Shown here: positions 13,030 through 25,899 of the stretch, one piece after another
Layout of the letters: the number at the start of each line of letters is the position of its first letter
How positions within the stretch are numbered: position 1 is the stretch's first letter
Source of the DNA: Ursus arctos
Taxonomy: Eukaryota; Chordata; Mammalia; Carnivora; Ursidae
DNA: 64,000 nucleotides
Assembly: GCF_023065955.2 (NCBI RefSeq)
Contig: NC_079873.1
Coordinates: forward strand, 102,276,128-102,340,127
Direction: 5' to 3'
Program-made: the position numbers and the translations under genes
Notes under the pieces: model-generated
What the model was told of the DNA's origin: nothing
The model's database searches: none
The model's input: the letters and a program-made list of their open reading frames with translations, nothing else

Positions 13030-13345
13030 ACTAGCCTCTTTAACTCTGACATTGACTCATAAGCTAAGATTATTATCCCCATTTTATAGAAGGGAAACTG
13101 AGATTATACAATTTACCCAAGCTAAATAGCTACTAAGGGGCAAAGCATGGGATTCAAATACAGGTCTATAATTAATGAAGTCATGTGATGTAATGAGCAC
13201 TGGGTATTATATAAGACTAATGAATCACTGACCTCTACGTCTGAAACTAATAATAAATGTTAATTGAATTTAAATTAAAAAATATTTTTTAAACAAACAA
13301 ATACAGGTCTACAGAATCAAGGCCCATGCTCTTTCCCAAAGGCTA
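13030..13345 (+). repeat. MIR split by a carnivore L1 3' end
   Basis: MIR 3' sequence (CCCCATTTTATAGAAGGG, GGATTCAAATACAGGTCT, then CCCATGCTCTTTCCC) is interrupted at 13169-13297 by a carnivore L1 tail (GAGCACTGGGTATTATATAAG). The insertion is bounded by identical 14-bp CAAATACAGGTCTA repeats at 13155-13168 and 13298-13311. Confidence 0.85.
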
Positions 13346-13422
13346 CATAAAATATTCACCAATTTTCTATTAAAATATTTGAACTACTTAACTTGCCATT
13401 TAAACATAAAATGTAAATTTTG

Positions 13423-13625
13423 GGGGCGCCTGGGTGGCACAGCGGTTGGGCGTCTGCCTTCGGCTCAGGGCGTGATCCCAGCATTGTGGGATCGAGCCCC
13501 ACATCGGGCTCCTCCACTATGAGCCTGCTTCTTCCTCTCCCACTCCTCCTGCTGTGTTCCCTCTCTCACTGGCTGTCTCTATCTCTGTTAAATAAATAAA
13601 TAAAGTCTTAAAAAAAAGTTTTAAA
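13423..13625 (+). mobile_element. CAN SINE with 15-bp TSD
   Basis: A CACAGCGGTTGGGCGTCTGCC-type copy is flanked by AAAATGTAAATTTTG at 13408-13422 and 13626-13640. It lies 125 bp from exon 10. Confidence 0.95.
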
Positions 13626-13750
13626 AAAATGTAAATTTTGATCTAAAGGCACAACTGAAAAAAAATAAGGGCATGACTGAACCACTACAAAGCTAAATTT
13701 TAATAAATCCTTACACATAAATAAATTCCAATGGAAATAAAATAGCTCAC

Positions 13751-13860
13751 CATTCTCGTTGCATTTTACTCAGTCCCAAGTAAATCTTTATTTCCTTTTT
13801 AGGAGGCAGGCTCTTCTCTACATCAGTTTTTATACGACGTAACAAAAATGGTTTTAAAAC
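13751..13860 (-). CDS. SMARCA1: SMARCA1 exon 10 (residues 390-426)
   Basis: This 110-nt exon has the acceptor TTGTAG and donor GTGAGC. It encodes [36 protein letters not shown] and two bases of W426. FLLRRIK.DVE..LPPK is the conserved SNF2 brace region joining lobes 1 and 2. Confidence 0.96.
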
Positions 13861-14195
13861 CTACAAAGTGATCGTTTTTATAAAAGTTTATATTTAATAT
13901 CACAAACCGTATCTTTCATTGACAACACCATAATCTGAAATTTACTTCCCAATGCAAAACCTGAAAAGCACTACCAATGCCAGTTGCCAATATTCTCAAT
14001 AAAAAAGAACCAATGACCCATTAAAAAATCAGAACAGGGGACCTAAATTAGATAGTCATAATTTGATGGCACAAGATACATTAAAAAGACAATAAGATTA
14101 CTGACTATTGAATAAGCATGAAAGAATCTTTAAAAAAAAAAAGCTGCCGTCATACATTTGTTTTTTTATTCTGTATAGGAATAATTTTGATGGTA

Positions 14196-14870
14196 ACAGA
14201 CATTTTTCCAAAAAAGACATACAGATGACCAACAGACACACAAAGAAAACATGCGCAACACTCATCATCAGGGAAATGCAAATCAAAACTGCAATGAGGT
14301 ATCACTTACACCTATCAGAATGGCTAGCATCAAAAAGACAAGAAATATCAAGTGCTGGCAGGGATGTGGAGAAAAAGGAACCTTCATACCCTGCTGGTGG
14401 GAATATAAATTGGTGCAGCTACTGTAGAAAACAGTATGGAGGTTCCTCAAAAAAATAAAAATAGAAATACCATATGATCCAATAATTCCACTACTGGGTA
14501 TTTACCCACAGAAAATGAAAACACTAATTTGAAAAGATATATGCACCCCTATGATTATTGCAGTATTATTTACAATAATACTGTGTCCATCGACAGATGA
14601 ATGGATAAGGAAGATGTGGTCTATACGTGTATGTGTATATACACACATGTGTATGTATGTATATATATGTGTGTGTGTATGCATATATAAGTATACACAC
14701 ACACACGATGGAATGTTACTCAGCCATAAAAAAGGATGACATCTTGCCATTTATGACAACATGAATGGACCTAGAAGGTATTACACTAAGTGAAACAACA
14801 AGATTTTTGAATCATAGAGGAAATCTGAACTCAAGAGTATGGATCAGAGAGTCTCTACAAGTGAGATAAA
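14196..14870 (+). mobile_element. LINE-1 ORF2 tail and 3' sequence with a TA/TG microsatellite
   Basis: The encoded peptide [20 protein letters not shown] then [16 protein letters not shown] is an L1 ORF2 C-terminal remnant. The fragment continues through a compound (TG)/(TA) repeat at about 14630-14706 to GGAATGTTACTCAGCC and CATGAATGGACCTAGA. It is younger and better preserved than the L1 at 7.4 kb. Confidence 0.85.
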
Positions 14871-15009
14871 AATGGAGGCCATTTCAGAATAGTTAAATAC
14901 ATGAATGAAGAGAAAATGGTTCAGTGTTAAGGAAAATATGGATAAATAGAGAAAAAAGATGAAATAATCAGTGTATACCTGCCAGACAGATTCTATCACA
15001 AGAAAATAA

Positions 15010-15480
15010 TAGTGCTACCATTATCTATAGAGTACCTGCAATGTGCCAGACAGGGCACTATGAACTTCACAACCCAGAGTACTAAATCCTTACAATAAAT
15101 CTTTAAGGGAAATGTGATTATTTTAATTTTGTTTCTTTTTTTAAAGATTTTATTTATTTATTTTAGAGAGAGAAAGACAGCTAGAGAGAGTGCATGAGCA
15201 GGGGGAGGGGCAGAGGGAGGGGCAGAGAATCTTAAGCAGACTCTAAGCTCAGTGTGGAGTCCAACATGGGGCTCAATCTCACAACCCTGAGATCATGACC
15301 TGAGCTGAAAGCAAGAGCCAGATGCCCAACCACCTGAGCCACCCAGGTGCCCTTCAATTTTATTAACTTAACCAAAGTTATTTTGCTAGTAAGTGGTAGA
15401 AGCCAAATTCAAACCGAGATCAAGCTGATTCTACAATCAGCTCACTCCCTGATTAGCTATTGTGAGCCTGAACATGTTCC
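15010..15480 (+). repeat. MIR split by a minus-strand CAN SINE
   Basis: MIR-like words (AATGTGCCAGACAGGGCACT, then AAGTGGTAGAAGCCAAATTC) flank a SINE at about 15136-15353. On the minus strand that SINE reads GGGCACCTGGGTGGCTCAGG with the (TAAA)n tail at the left. Confidence 0.8.
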
Positions 15481-15659
15481 TTAACTTTTCTGAGCCTGTT
15501 TCCTCATCCATTCATCAAAAAAAAAAATGTGGTATATGTATATGACAAGCATTTTAAAATGAGGACAGTGATACGTTTCCAAAGCTGCTATGAAAATTTA
15601 TGGCAGTACTTGTGTGTAGAGCTTAACCACAGTAGATATTAGTAAACAGTAGCTATTAC

Positions 15660-17110
15660 TGTTAGAGATCTATGGGAGGTAAGGAAAAGGAAAGAGTGAA
15701 AGACAACTTCTGATCTCTGGTTTGAGCCTCTTAAAACTGTCTAAGAGAGATTCTTTAAGAGTTTAAACTGCCCGTAAGACATTCAGACAGACTCAGAAGG
15801 CAGTGGGATATGCAGGAACTAGGCAAGAAATAATGGAAAGATAAATTTGGGAGTTATAAGTAGATAGGTGGTAGCTGTAACCATGGGAGTGGATCCCCAG
15901 GGAGAGCACATATGAAAAAGAAAGTCAAAGACAAAGCTCTACAAAACACTAAACTTTCAGGGACAGACTGAGAAAGAAAAGCCCATAAAGGGGATTGATA
16001 AGAATGACCAAAAAAGTAAGAGAGAATCCATTCTGTACCCCAGAAACCAGGTAGGAAACAGTTTCATGCAGGAGTGGTTAGAAATGCTAAGCAGTACCGA
16101 GAAGCCAAAATACTGAGCAAAAAGTGTACCCTGAATTCAGCAACTGGAAAATGATAGAAGACCTTCCAAGTTAAGTTTCAGTTACATAGAACGGATAGAC
16201 GCCAGTGGTCAATGGAATCAAGAGTAAAGAAGAGATTAGGTAGTGCAAATGGAGAAAATAAACCGCTTTTTCAAGAAGCTTAGCTATCAAGGGAAGAGAC
16301 CAGAATCACAACTAAAGACACAGAGTGTTAAGAGAATATATTTTGTATATGCGTGAGAGTGGGTGTGTATGGGTGTGGGTTTGGATTTTAATAAGGGCGA
16401 TGCTTGAGCATGTTTACATGTTAGGAAAAAGAGCCAATACAGAGTGAGAGCTAGAAAAATCAGTCAATAAAAAGGATAAATTATGGGGAAAGGTCTCATA
16501 AGGAAGGGAGAGATGAGATCCAGGGTCATGTCAGATGACTTAGCCACTGACCAAAGAAAACACCTCTTCCCTTCACAAAGAAGGTAACACACATGCAGAT
16601 TATCTGTGGAAGCTGGATATCCTTGAAGGAGTTCCTATCTAATAACTTCTTTTTTCTCTTTGAGAAAATAATGATGTTACTTACTGAGAAAGGAGGAGGG
16701 CACAGAATATCTAGGATAGAAGTCTTGGGGAGATTGCGAAAGGTCTGAAGCAGCTGTTATTGTCAATGGGAAAGAATGCTGTAGAAGGCCATGTTGAAGG
16801 ATTGCTGACATATCAAATTCCAGCTTATGTTATAGAACATGGAACTGGAGTTGTTCCAACCTGTACAGTTTTATAACCTTCTTTATCAGTGTTGAACAGC
16901 CCCAGGACAGAGCAAGTCACTCTGCTAGTAAGTGGTAGAAGCAGAATTCAAACCCAGAAGACAGAGACAGTTATAGTATTCCAGTTTAGGGCTTCCACAG
17001 CAGAAATGGCGGACAGACAAGAAAGAAAGAAAGTTTGGGAGTATTGGCAAAAGGGTAGTTCAAGTGATAGAAAATGGGCTCATTGTTTGATAGAGATAAA
17101 AGTAGTAACG
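15660..17110 (+). other. SMARCA1 intron 9 sequence, possibly decayed ancient LINE
   Basis: Purine-rich sequence with words such as GGAGTGGATCCCCAGGGAG and GAAACCAGGTAGGAAACAG recalls ancient L2/L3-type LINE interiors. No frame or end is preserved. A small MIR-like piece (AAGTGGTAGAAGCAGAATTC) lies near 16930. No exon is seen. Confidence 0.3.
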
Positions 17111-17116
17111 GGACAC

Positions 17117-17218
17117 TGACTGGCTCGCCAGTGCAGCCTGCAATTCTTGATCTTGGGGTTATGAGTTCGAGCCCATGTTGGGTGTAGAGATTACTTAAAA
17201 ATAAAGTCTTTTAAAAAA
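17117..17218 (+). mobile_element. CAN SINE, old short copy
   Basis: TTCTTGATCTTGGGGTTATG and GTTGGGTGTAGAGATTACTT with an A-rich tail mark the short older SINE subfamily. Confidence 0.8.
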
Positions 17219-17827
17219 AGAGGTAGAGAAAAGTAACAACAGAAATGAGGTGATGGATGAGAAGGCAGGGGTCCAAGGAATGGAGGTCTTTGTAAGGTAA
17301 AAGAATAAGTACAGAAGGACTAACATGAGTGAAAGAGCTAAAAAGGGATATAAGAAGTTGTTATCAAAGAATGGAAAACTGGTATTTAATGAATGTGAGG
17401 GAGTCACCTGGTGATGAGTGGATGATAGAGAAGAGAGTGGATGGAAGGTGGACCTGCAAGATAACTTCACCTTAAAGGAAGAGTTTAATGCATGATGGTG
17501 GAGAACTAGTGGCTTACAAGTGGCACTGGGGAACTAGGAAAATACTGATGCCATCTTAAGGACCTGTGGAGTATGGGAGTATGAACAGCCTCTAATGGGG
17601 AGGACCACATTAGCCATGCAGGAAAGCCAACGCAAAACAGCTGTTCCCTAGACAGGCTGAAAACAGAGTAGAGTTCATTTCCCAAAGAGGCTGTCAGAAA
17701 GGCGGGAGGGAAAAGCAGTGAGACTGAGGCAGGAGGTAAACCCACAAGTTCAAACAGATTCTAGAGCAGTTTGTTTTCTGGCTTGGTATATGTATTTAAT
17801 TACTAAATTTTCTCATCTATTACTTAC

Positions 17828-17896
17828 TGCGTGAAGTCTTTCCACAAGTTTTTGATCACCAAGACAATTTTTAGTGTCAAACCAAGAGTCAAAGTC
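17828..17896 (-). CDS. SMARCA1: SMARCA1 exon 9 (residues 367-389)
   Basis: This 69-nt exon has the acceptor CCACAG and donor GTAAGT, and encodes [20 protein letters not shown] then LHA. It belongs to the insertion between the two ATPase lobes that is typical of SNF2 enzymes. Both borders are phase 0. Confidence 0.95.
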
Positions 17897-18833
17897 CTGT
17901 GGAGGGGTGAAAATTCTGCAGTAAGCACACAGGTGGTTGGTTTTTTTTTTAAATAAACTCAATATTGTATAAATTCTTATACAATGAGAAAACAGTAATT
18001 CATTTTAAGCACTTTCAAAAATACGTTCACTGTGATGGTCAATATTATTTACTTCTCAAAAATAGCTAAAATAATGGAGGAGTTAAAATTTGAACTCCAC
18101 CAGCACTGTTTCCTTAAAAGACTTTTATTAGGCTTCCCCATACCATAGTAGCATTATATTCAGTTTAGAGGTAGAGCAGGAATAAGAATATAAAATTGAA
18201 GACACATAATGATAACAGAAATTTTAAACAAACAATAAAAATAAACCAAAGCAAGATAAGGTATACAAACAAATGAACAGCTGAACTTGGTACTTTTTAT
18301 TATCAATTAATATCAGTAATGAGGAAAAATCAAACTCCAAAGTCCTTAAATCATTCAATTCAGTTTGCTGCACTAGCATAAACTTATGCTAATGATAAAA
18401 ACAATGTAAATCACACATTTACAAAACACGTTGTTTTTCGAATCGCGCATTATGAGCTCTTTAGTACTCACCAAATGTTAATGACTACAATAATCAAAGG
18501 CCATTTAAAAGACCTGCCAAACTAGTATGTAGAAAGCCCTTCCAATTTAATTAAAAGAAAATTTTGAATTTACTACTATGAACTCAGCCTATTTCATATC
18601 AGAAGTTGTGACAGCAACGCAATATAGGCAAAGTGTAAGAGGCAGAATAATCTCAAAGAAAAGAAACATTATTTCTCTAAACATCCCCATTTGAAAAGTT
18701 TGTGATTAAGAGCTTTTTTCTGAGAAACCAAAACACACAGATGAAGAATTACAAATGAAAAAGAGCTATAAATTTCAATCTACCTTCTATGCTTTGAAAA
18801 CAGATGTCTGTGAACATAAGAAAATTATATTTA

Positions 18834-18986
<153 letters not shown>

Positions 18987-19117
18987 CTAGAAAGGTTAAC
19001 AGTCATGTTAACATTGCTTTATTTATTAGAGTTCTCAAAATCCACTTCTTTATCCAACCAATACATGTTTTGAATAATATAAATCTTGAAAATTATTTTT
19101 CTATAGAAAAATATCCT

Positions 19118-19328
19118 GGGGGCTCCTGGGTGACTCAGTCGTTAAGCGTCTGCCTTCAGCCCAGGGCGTGGTCCCAGGGTCCTGGGATTGAGCCCCACAT
19201 TGGGCTCCCTGCTCCGCTGGGAACCCGCTTCTTCCTCTCCCACTCCCCCTGCTTGTGTTCCCTCTCTCGCTGGCTGTCTCTCTCTCTGTCGAATAAATAA
19301 ATAAAATCTTTAAAAAAAAAAAGAAAAA
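19118..19328 (+). mobile_element. CAN SINE with 13-bp TSD
   Basis: The SINE is flanked by AGAAAAATATCCT at 19105-19117 and 19329-19341. The head is GGGGCTCCTGGGTGACTCAG, and the (TC)n body and tail are intact. Confidence 0.95.
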
Positions 19329-20343
19329 AGAAAAATATCCTAGTTCAGGTGACATTGCCACAATGAATCACAACTAAACAAAATATTCTAGGCATTTCTA
19401 CACTCACAAGAATGCAAATCATAGTCATACCTGAGACCCCTCCTTCACTTCAAAAAATTTATTTTCTCCATTTTGGGTCCACACAGTCAATACTCCATGG
19501 AATCCAGGCTAGTCAGTTTACACAATAATATTTCCTTTTCCCTGTTCATCTACATACCTAGCCAAGTTCTAACTTGGCCTGGTGACAATTTCTAAGCACC
19601 AGAGTTGCACCCATTTTTCCTATATTAACTTTCTAAATATAAGACTATAAAAATTAACGTACAAAAACATAAAAGAACAGTAATCTCACCAATAAAAATG
19701 CGTATTTTTATAACACTCTTAAACAATTATCCTCTAACATGCGTCTTTTTTTTATTGGATATTAGTTTCAATTTGAAATTAGTATGATCCACCTGGTGGT
19801 TTTGCTCCAGTTCTGTCCCTGTCTCTCCCAAAGTAGCCCAGTGATCCAAAGAAAGGTTCATCATAATAATTGATGCTTTTCCTACTGTTGATGGAGTTGA
19901 ATGGCAAGAAATACTGATATTTTTCAAAATTAACACCACACTCTAATTCACACAAATCAGATAATTACAGGAAATGATTTTTTTCTAATCCTTATGAATA
20001 CACATAAGCTGGTAGGCTCCTCAATAAAAGACAAATCAATGCAAATGACTTTTGTACACCAAATATTATCAAAATATTAAAATACTGTAGCATAACAGAG
20101 TTAGGCTGCAACAGGTATAGCAAATGAACACCCAATCTTCTTTATATTAAAAACTGAGCTCAATTTTCATTCATCTCATACTCAATAATTTAAACTTTAA
20201 AACCATTTTTTAAAACTGATTTTCATTCACATTCTGTGAATAAAATCACAATCTTCCAACCCTTTTTAATTTTGAATATACAGAAGAAAACAGACATGGT
20301 AGTTAAAAGAAAATTTTAACAATGCTATTGAAAACTGGCTTAC

Positions 20344-20499
20344 CTTAGATTTTTCATTCTTTATTCTATGAGCCTCATCAATGACTAGGTATCGCCAATG
20401 AAACTTTTTAAATACAGATTTTTCTTTAATTACCATCTCATAAGAAGTAACACAAACATCCCATTCTCCTGGCATCATTTCATCACGAATAAAAGCAGC
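20344..20499 (-). CDS. SMARCA1: SMARCA1 exon 7 (residues 271-322), DEAH box
   Basis: This 156-nt exon has the acceptor TTAG and donor GTAAGC. It encodes [20 protein letters not shown] through [20 protein letters not shown] and IKNEKSK. DEAH (311-314) is the Walker B motif II needed for ATP hydrolysis. The peptide is identical to human SNF2L as I remember it. Confidence 0.97.
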
Positions 20500-21874
20500 C
20501 TAATGCAAAATAAAGTTCCTCATATTAGAATACACTGACAAGATGGTCACAGAATTAGAACAAGAGAATATTAATAATTCTAAGAGACATGGGAATCATT
20601 TAGTCTCATCCATTTTAAAGACAGGAAAGCCAAGGCCCAAAGACACATCTGTGGGCAATTATCTGGATGACATGCTAATATATACAACAACAAAATAGAA
20701 GCAAATGCTCCCCTCAAATGAGTACAGCATATCCAATGAACTGGAGAAGTTCTTACCACCAGAAGATGACTACATTACTAAGCTCTCTTCATAGGACAGA
20801 TGGTCCAAAGAGACATGGGCAAAGTAATTGCCGTCCGAAAACCATGTTCTTATCAAGAGCCAAGCATTACCAACTATTACCCACACAGTTTTAACAAATG
20901 TAAAGAACTCAATATACAAGAACGATTTCAACCTTTTGAGATCTCTTAATATGTTCCTTCCCTTTCTAGCAGGAATGAGTCACATATTTTGTTAAGGGGT
21001 CATGAAAGCCAACTAATGCTTTTGTGAACTTCCCGATGTTGTTTTGAGGCTACAGATATAATTTTATAAAGGGGACTTGCTCTATCTAGTACAGGAGGCT
21101 ATTTAAAACAGTGAGACTATTTAGAACTATTTTTAAATCTTTACAGGTAGTGACCAACATAGTAGCCAAGCTGACTGAGAGCATTTTTAACTTGTACAAA
21201 CTGAATTCCAGATGCTACAGGTCAAAATAAAACCACAGTAGTTAACAGGGAGCAGCCAAATCTATATTGAGAAGGTTCTGATTAGTACTGTAAATCTGAA
21301 ATTACAGTGCATAAACAAAGTGACTGTTCACTACAAACTCATTATTTCATAAACAAAGTTATGCACCAAACACTCTGTGGACTCATTCAACAAATATTTA
21401 CTGAGTGCCCATATATATAAAAGGATCACCTGGACTAAAGTAGAGGACAGAAAAAAGGCCTTTGTAGAGATCTCAGTTGCACTCTGGGAAGTGGTCATAT
21501 TTTAAAAGTTAATTAAGACATTAGGGAATTAAAAGCAACATAAAGAGAACCGGGGTGCCAGATCCCATTTGGTCTTATCTTTTTTTTGATTTTGTGAAAC
21601 ACTCATTTTAATGGTTCCTCCTACAGTTTCATGAAGCCTATGCATATTTTTAATTTAAATTAGCCCTACTTTGAAATTTGTGTGACAGAATATTGAATAT
21701 CACATAACCCAAAAGCTCTCACTTTATAGATGACAAAATTAAGGCCCTTCAAGAGTCACTCAACATCACACACTCAATGGCAACAACAGAACTAAAACCA
21801 GATCTCCTATTTCCACGTCCAAGATCTTTGATGCTTCTGGAGTGGAAAAGAAAGGGGTCAAAAATCAAGTTTGG

Positions 21875-22188
21875 GGCGCCTGGGTGGCTTGGTCGTTAAG
21901 CTTCTGCCTGCAGCTCAGGGCGTGATCCCAGAGTCCCGGGATCGAGCCCCACATCGGGCTTCTCCGCTAGGAGCCTGCTTCTTCCTCTCCCACTCCCCCT
22001 GCTTGTGTTCCCTCTCTCGCTGGCTGTCTCTCTCTCTGTCAAATAAATAAATAAAATCTTTAAAAAAAAAAAAACAAGTTTGGTGGGGCTCCTAGCTGAT
22101 TCAGTTGGTAGAGCGTGCAACTCTTGATCTCAGGGTTGTAAGATCAAGTCCCATGTTGGGTGTGGAGCCTACTTAAAAAAAAAAGCTA
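21875..22188 (+). mobile_element. Two adjacent CAN SINEs, young then old
   Basis: A full-length young SINE (21875-22074, TSD CAAGTTTGG at 21866-21874 and 22075-22083) abuts a short old copy (about 22085-22188, GGGTGTGGAGCCTACTT) in the same orientation. Confidence 0.92.
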
Positions 22189-23002
22189 AAAAACCTTATT
22201 TGGGATTCACACCACTATTAGCATCAAACTAGATCAATAGTATTACTAAGAATTTCCCAACTCAAATACCTGTTATAATCTACATCAAAATTTTTAATAA
22301 CATATTGACCTCATAAAATGTTTACAAAAGGCCAAGAAACTATAAAGACCTATATATCTATCCCATATGGTACCAAGATTCAAATCTATTAGTAATAATC
22401 TGGATTTTCTCTATACGTACTGATATCAATCTCTCAATGTTGAATATAGGACATTACTTATGTTATTAATAATTACCAGTTTGCAAACTCTTTTGCCTAT
22501 TGCTCACAGTAAAATTATAGTTTAGGTTGCAATCTTTTAAAAAAGGAGCAGTATATATCCCCACCATGTGTGAAATACTCTGCCATTTTCCATTCTATTT
22601 TATCTCAGTGTTTAAAAAATTGTCACCACCAACATGAACTCCCAATACTAACAAGTGGCAATATGAAAAACACTGACTTTGAAGATTGATTTTCAAGATT
22701 AAAAAATTTTTGAAGTTGCCAGTAAAATCCCAACCCCCCATGGGGTAGAGATAGGACAGTCACAAATTAAATACATCCACTATTTTCGAAGAGGTATTTC
22801 ATGAAATCCTTGGATTCCATATAATATAGTTGAAAACCGCTGACAGTTTTACTGAGACACATGGAAACACAAGCATACATATTTCTCTTTTGCTTATGAT
22901 CTTCAAGAAATAATTTTAGCCAAAAATCAATACTTTAGAATGCAATACTTTAGAAATGCAAAGTTTTAGAAGGACTGGTATTACATTAAAGAACAGCAGT
23001 GA

Positions 23003-23197
23003 GGGGCACCTGAGTATCTGCCTTTGGCTCAGGTCCTCATCTCCAGGTACTGGGATCAAGCCCCCTGTTCAGCTCTCTGCTCAGCAGGAAGTCTGCTTCT
23101 CTTTCTCCCTCTCCTTCTGCCCCTCCCCCCCCACTCGTGCCCTTTCTCTCTCTCTTCCTAATAAATAAATAAATAAAATCTTTTTTTTAAAAAAAGA
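23003..23197 (+). mobile_element. CAN SINE with 15-bp TSD
   Basis: The SINE is flanked by AAAGAACAGCAGTGA at 22988-23002 and 23198-23212. The head lacks about 15 bases (GGGGCACCTGAGTATCTGCC), a small internal deletion. Confidence 0.94.
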
Positions 23198-24009
23198 AAA
23201 GAACAGCAGTGATAAGAGCTCTAAGTGACTAATTTGCCAATGGGAAATATTAGGCATAGGGAAGAATCAAGCCTGTAATTCTAAATTTATGAGTTCAGTA
23301 TTTCAATATTTAAATTATTTATAAGTTAAATTTAAATAAATTTAAGTAATTTTTCTTGAAGCAAAATGATAAGAATAAAATTACATAATTCATTATGCTA
23401 CCATTCTTTTGAGGATATCTTTTGATAACCTATCTAAATATGTAAAATAGAATAAATCTTTACTCTATGTCCTCTGGAGGCAAAATAAAGGCAAAGTTTA
23501 ATAATATGCTTTCTAAGCTGATTATTCATTTTGATATTTTTGCATAATTTATTTCTTTTAGATTAATTCTACAGTCCTAAATAATTGTAGCCTACTAGAT
23601 TGACAAATGGCTAATTTAAGCAAGAGCCCAGTTTCTAATATATAAGAATGTATGCAAATATGTGTTTTTCTATTCAAATACCAAAACTGAAAGCTGTGTC
23701 AATGCATAAACACAAAATACAAGGCTCTCCGTACAAATAGAAAAGGTTCCATCTATGTGTATGTGTGTAAGCACACATGTGTACATGTGTAAGTCAAAGT
23801 CAAAATTAAAAATTTAAACATAAAAAATTAAGTCATGCAAATTTACACAGTTTTGGTGTCAAAACAGCACAACTGACAGAGTCATTGATAAGATACACTG
23901 TCAATAAGGACTTTTTTTTATAAAAAGTTGTTTAAAATGCAACTCAAAAATGGTGAGGTTAATGACCTAGTTGAAATTAAATGCAGATAAGCACAGTAAC
24001 AGATTGTCT

Positions 24010-24140
24010 TTTATTAATAAGTAACACATCTACTTCACAGGAGTGTTGTGAGAATTCATTAAGATATAAAAGGCACTTACAACAGAGCCTAACATACAGT
24101 TATTTACTAGTAGCAGTCTACTTCAATGTCTTTATGGTAA
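24010..24140 (+). repeat. MIR fragment
   Basis: CACAGGAGTGTTGTGAG and GGCACTTACAACAGAGCCTA follow the MIR core. Confidence 0.5.
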
Positions 24141-24209
24141 TAGTATGCAACTTAATCCCCAGAAATGATGTTATTCTTGATGGCCTCTTTAAACCTATTT
24201 CTCACTTAC

Positions 24210-24389
24210 TCTCGCATCCTTGTCTCCAACGAAACAAATAACACGGAGAGATGGGACCCATCGCTTAAATTCATTCATCCAGTTGTATAAAGTAGACTTT
24301 GGAACTAACACCATGTGAGGTCCGGGAATGTTTCGGTAATGTTTCAGGTAACCAAGCAAAGCAATCGTTTGTAAAGTCTTACCAAGACC
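24210..24389 (-). CDS. SMARCA1: SMARCA1 exon 6 (residues 211-270), Walker A completion
   Basis: This 180-nt exon has the acceptor ATACAG and donor GTAAGT, and encodes 60 residues. It opens with [20 protein letters not shown], carrying the catalytic lysine of motif I (K214) and motif Ia, then [18 protein letters not shown]. The remembered human protein has STLHNW here, so Y for H is a lineage difference. Confidence 0.97.
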
Positions 24390-25046
24390 CTGTATTATCA
24401 TTACAAAGAAAAAAATCCTGTTTATTTAATGAAACATTTATTTAATGAAAAAAATAACTGTTTATTTAATGTAACATTTTGTTAGTAATAACATTACAAA
24501 AGACATTTGCCAACTATGTCACATAGGAAAAGTTTAAAGACCTTTGTTTTTTTAAGTGAATAACCATTCCCATTTTTACTTACTGTGTACACAAAAAGAA
24601 ACCAGGGACTTGCAGGCAGAAAGCGGCTTTGTTGTTCCTCTTAAAGGAGCAAGCAATTTATAAATAACTTTATAAATTTTTCTAGCGGCAAAATTAGGAA
24701 TTTTGTGTGTATGCATTTCACACTCATTTCCTTTACCAGTCTGCTTAGATACTGGTCTTTCTTTCCCATTGTCCCCAACATTATTATAGCTCAGGCATGA
24801 AATACTCAGACTATGTATCTCAAGGGACTTGTGGCTCTCTGTACTTGCATCTCACACCCTTGAAGATCTATGGAACCATAAAAGAACAGAACCTAAAAGA
24901 ACTCTGCAGCCAGAAAAGGCCTTAAAGATCACCTGGTCTGGTGAACTTTTTAAAAAATAGCATATTGAACACCACAAACCCGCCGCCTAACTGATGAGAA
25001 AGGGAACGATGTTCTATGCTGTGTGGCCTTTTAAAAGAGTTTCTGG

Positions 25047-25244
25047 GGGCACCTGGGTGGCACAGCGGTTAAGCGTCTGCCTTCGGCTCAGGGCGTGATC
25101 CTTGCGTTATGGGATCGAGCCCTGCATCAGGCTCCTCCGCTATGAGCCTGCTTCTTCCTCTCCCACTCCCCCTGCTTGTGTTCCCTCTCTCGCTGGCTGT
25201 CTCTGTCGAATAAATAAATAAAATCTTTAAAAAAATAAATAAAT
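25047..25244 (+). mobile_element. CAN SINE with 14-bp TSD
   Basis: The copy is of the CACAGCGGTTAAGCGTCTGCC kind, flanked by AAAAGAGTTTCTGG at 25033-25046 and 25245-25258. Confidence 0.95.
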
Positions 25245-25379
25245 AAAAGAGTTTCTGGCTTTATCTCTATGTAAGGTATATATTTGCTTTTATGAACCTA
25301 GGCTTAAACTATTTTTATAGGGTTTATCCCATCTAATATTTCACTTAAAGAGAAGCATCAAAACTTCAAAATATTAAAA

Positions 25380-25890
25380 TTCCTTAATCAAGTAATTCCA
25401 TTTTTAGGAATCCTATGAAAATAATTTGAAAGGTGCAGAAAAACTAAATTACAAGGGTTCTCACAACAGTACTATTACATACCGTATGTACATATATATC
25501 AACCCATATATACTAAATATACACAATATATACTATATATACACTACACATCAATCCAAATGACCCACAATAAGCGAGGAGATGAAGAGAACTGTGGTAA
25601 CTCCCCAGGATTAATTATTACGAATTAACAATTATTTTTACAAATATTTGAATTATGTAGAAAATATGTATGAATGTGAAGAAATCAGAATACCAAATTA
25701 TATGTACAATATGATCTCAACTATGTAAAATAAATACATCTGGAGTTAAAATACTAAAATGAAATATGCCAAAATGTCAACTGCGATTATTTCTAGATAG
25801 CATAATTATAATTTACTTTCAATTTTTTGATTTTTTTCCAAATTTTCTATACTCCTTATTAAAGTATCTTACCCTTTTTTTAATAATTAA
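25380..25890 (+). mobile_element. Old L1 3' fragment
   Basis: AAGTAATTCCATTTTTAGG, then AACAGTACTATTACATACC, then CCAAATTTTCTATACTCC give the order of an L1M ORF2 tail and 3' UTR, with a TA-rich repeat near 25490-25550. It includes the sister of the segment that became SMARCA1 exon 13, but without a usable donor. Confidence 0.65.
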
Positions 25891-25899
25891 AAAGTATCT

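Noticed and set aside
14108..14458. 116-codon plus-strand ORF
   Set aside because: The peptide is the L1 ORF2 C-terminus ([16 protein letters not shown]), so it is a retrotransposon remnant.
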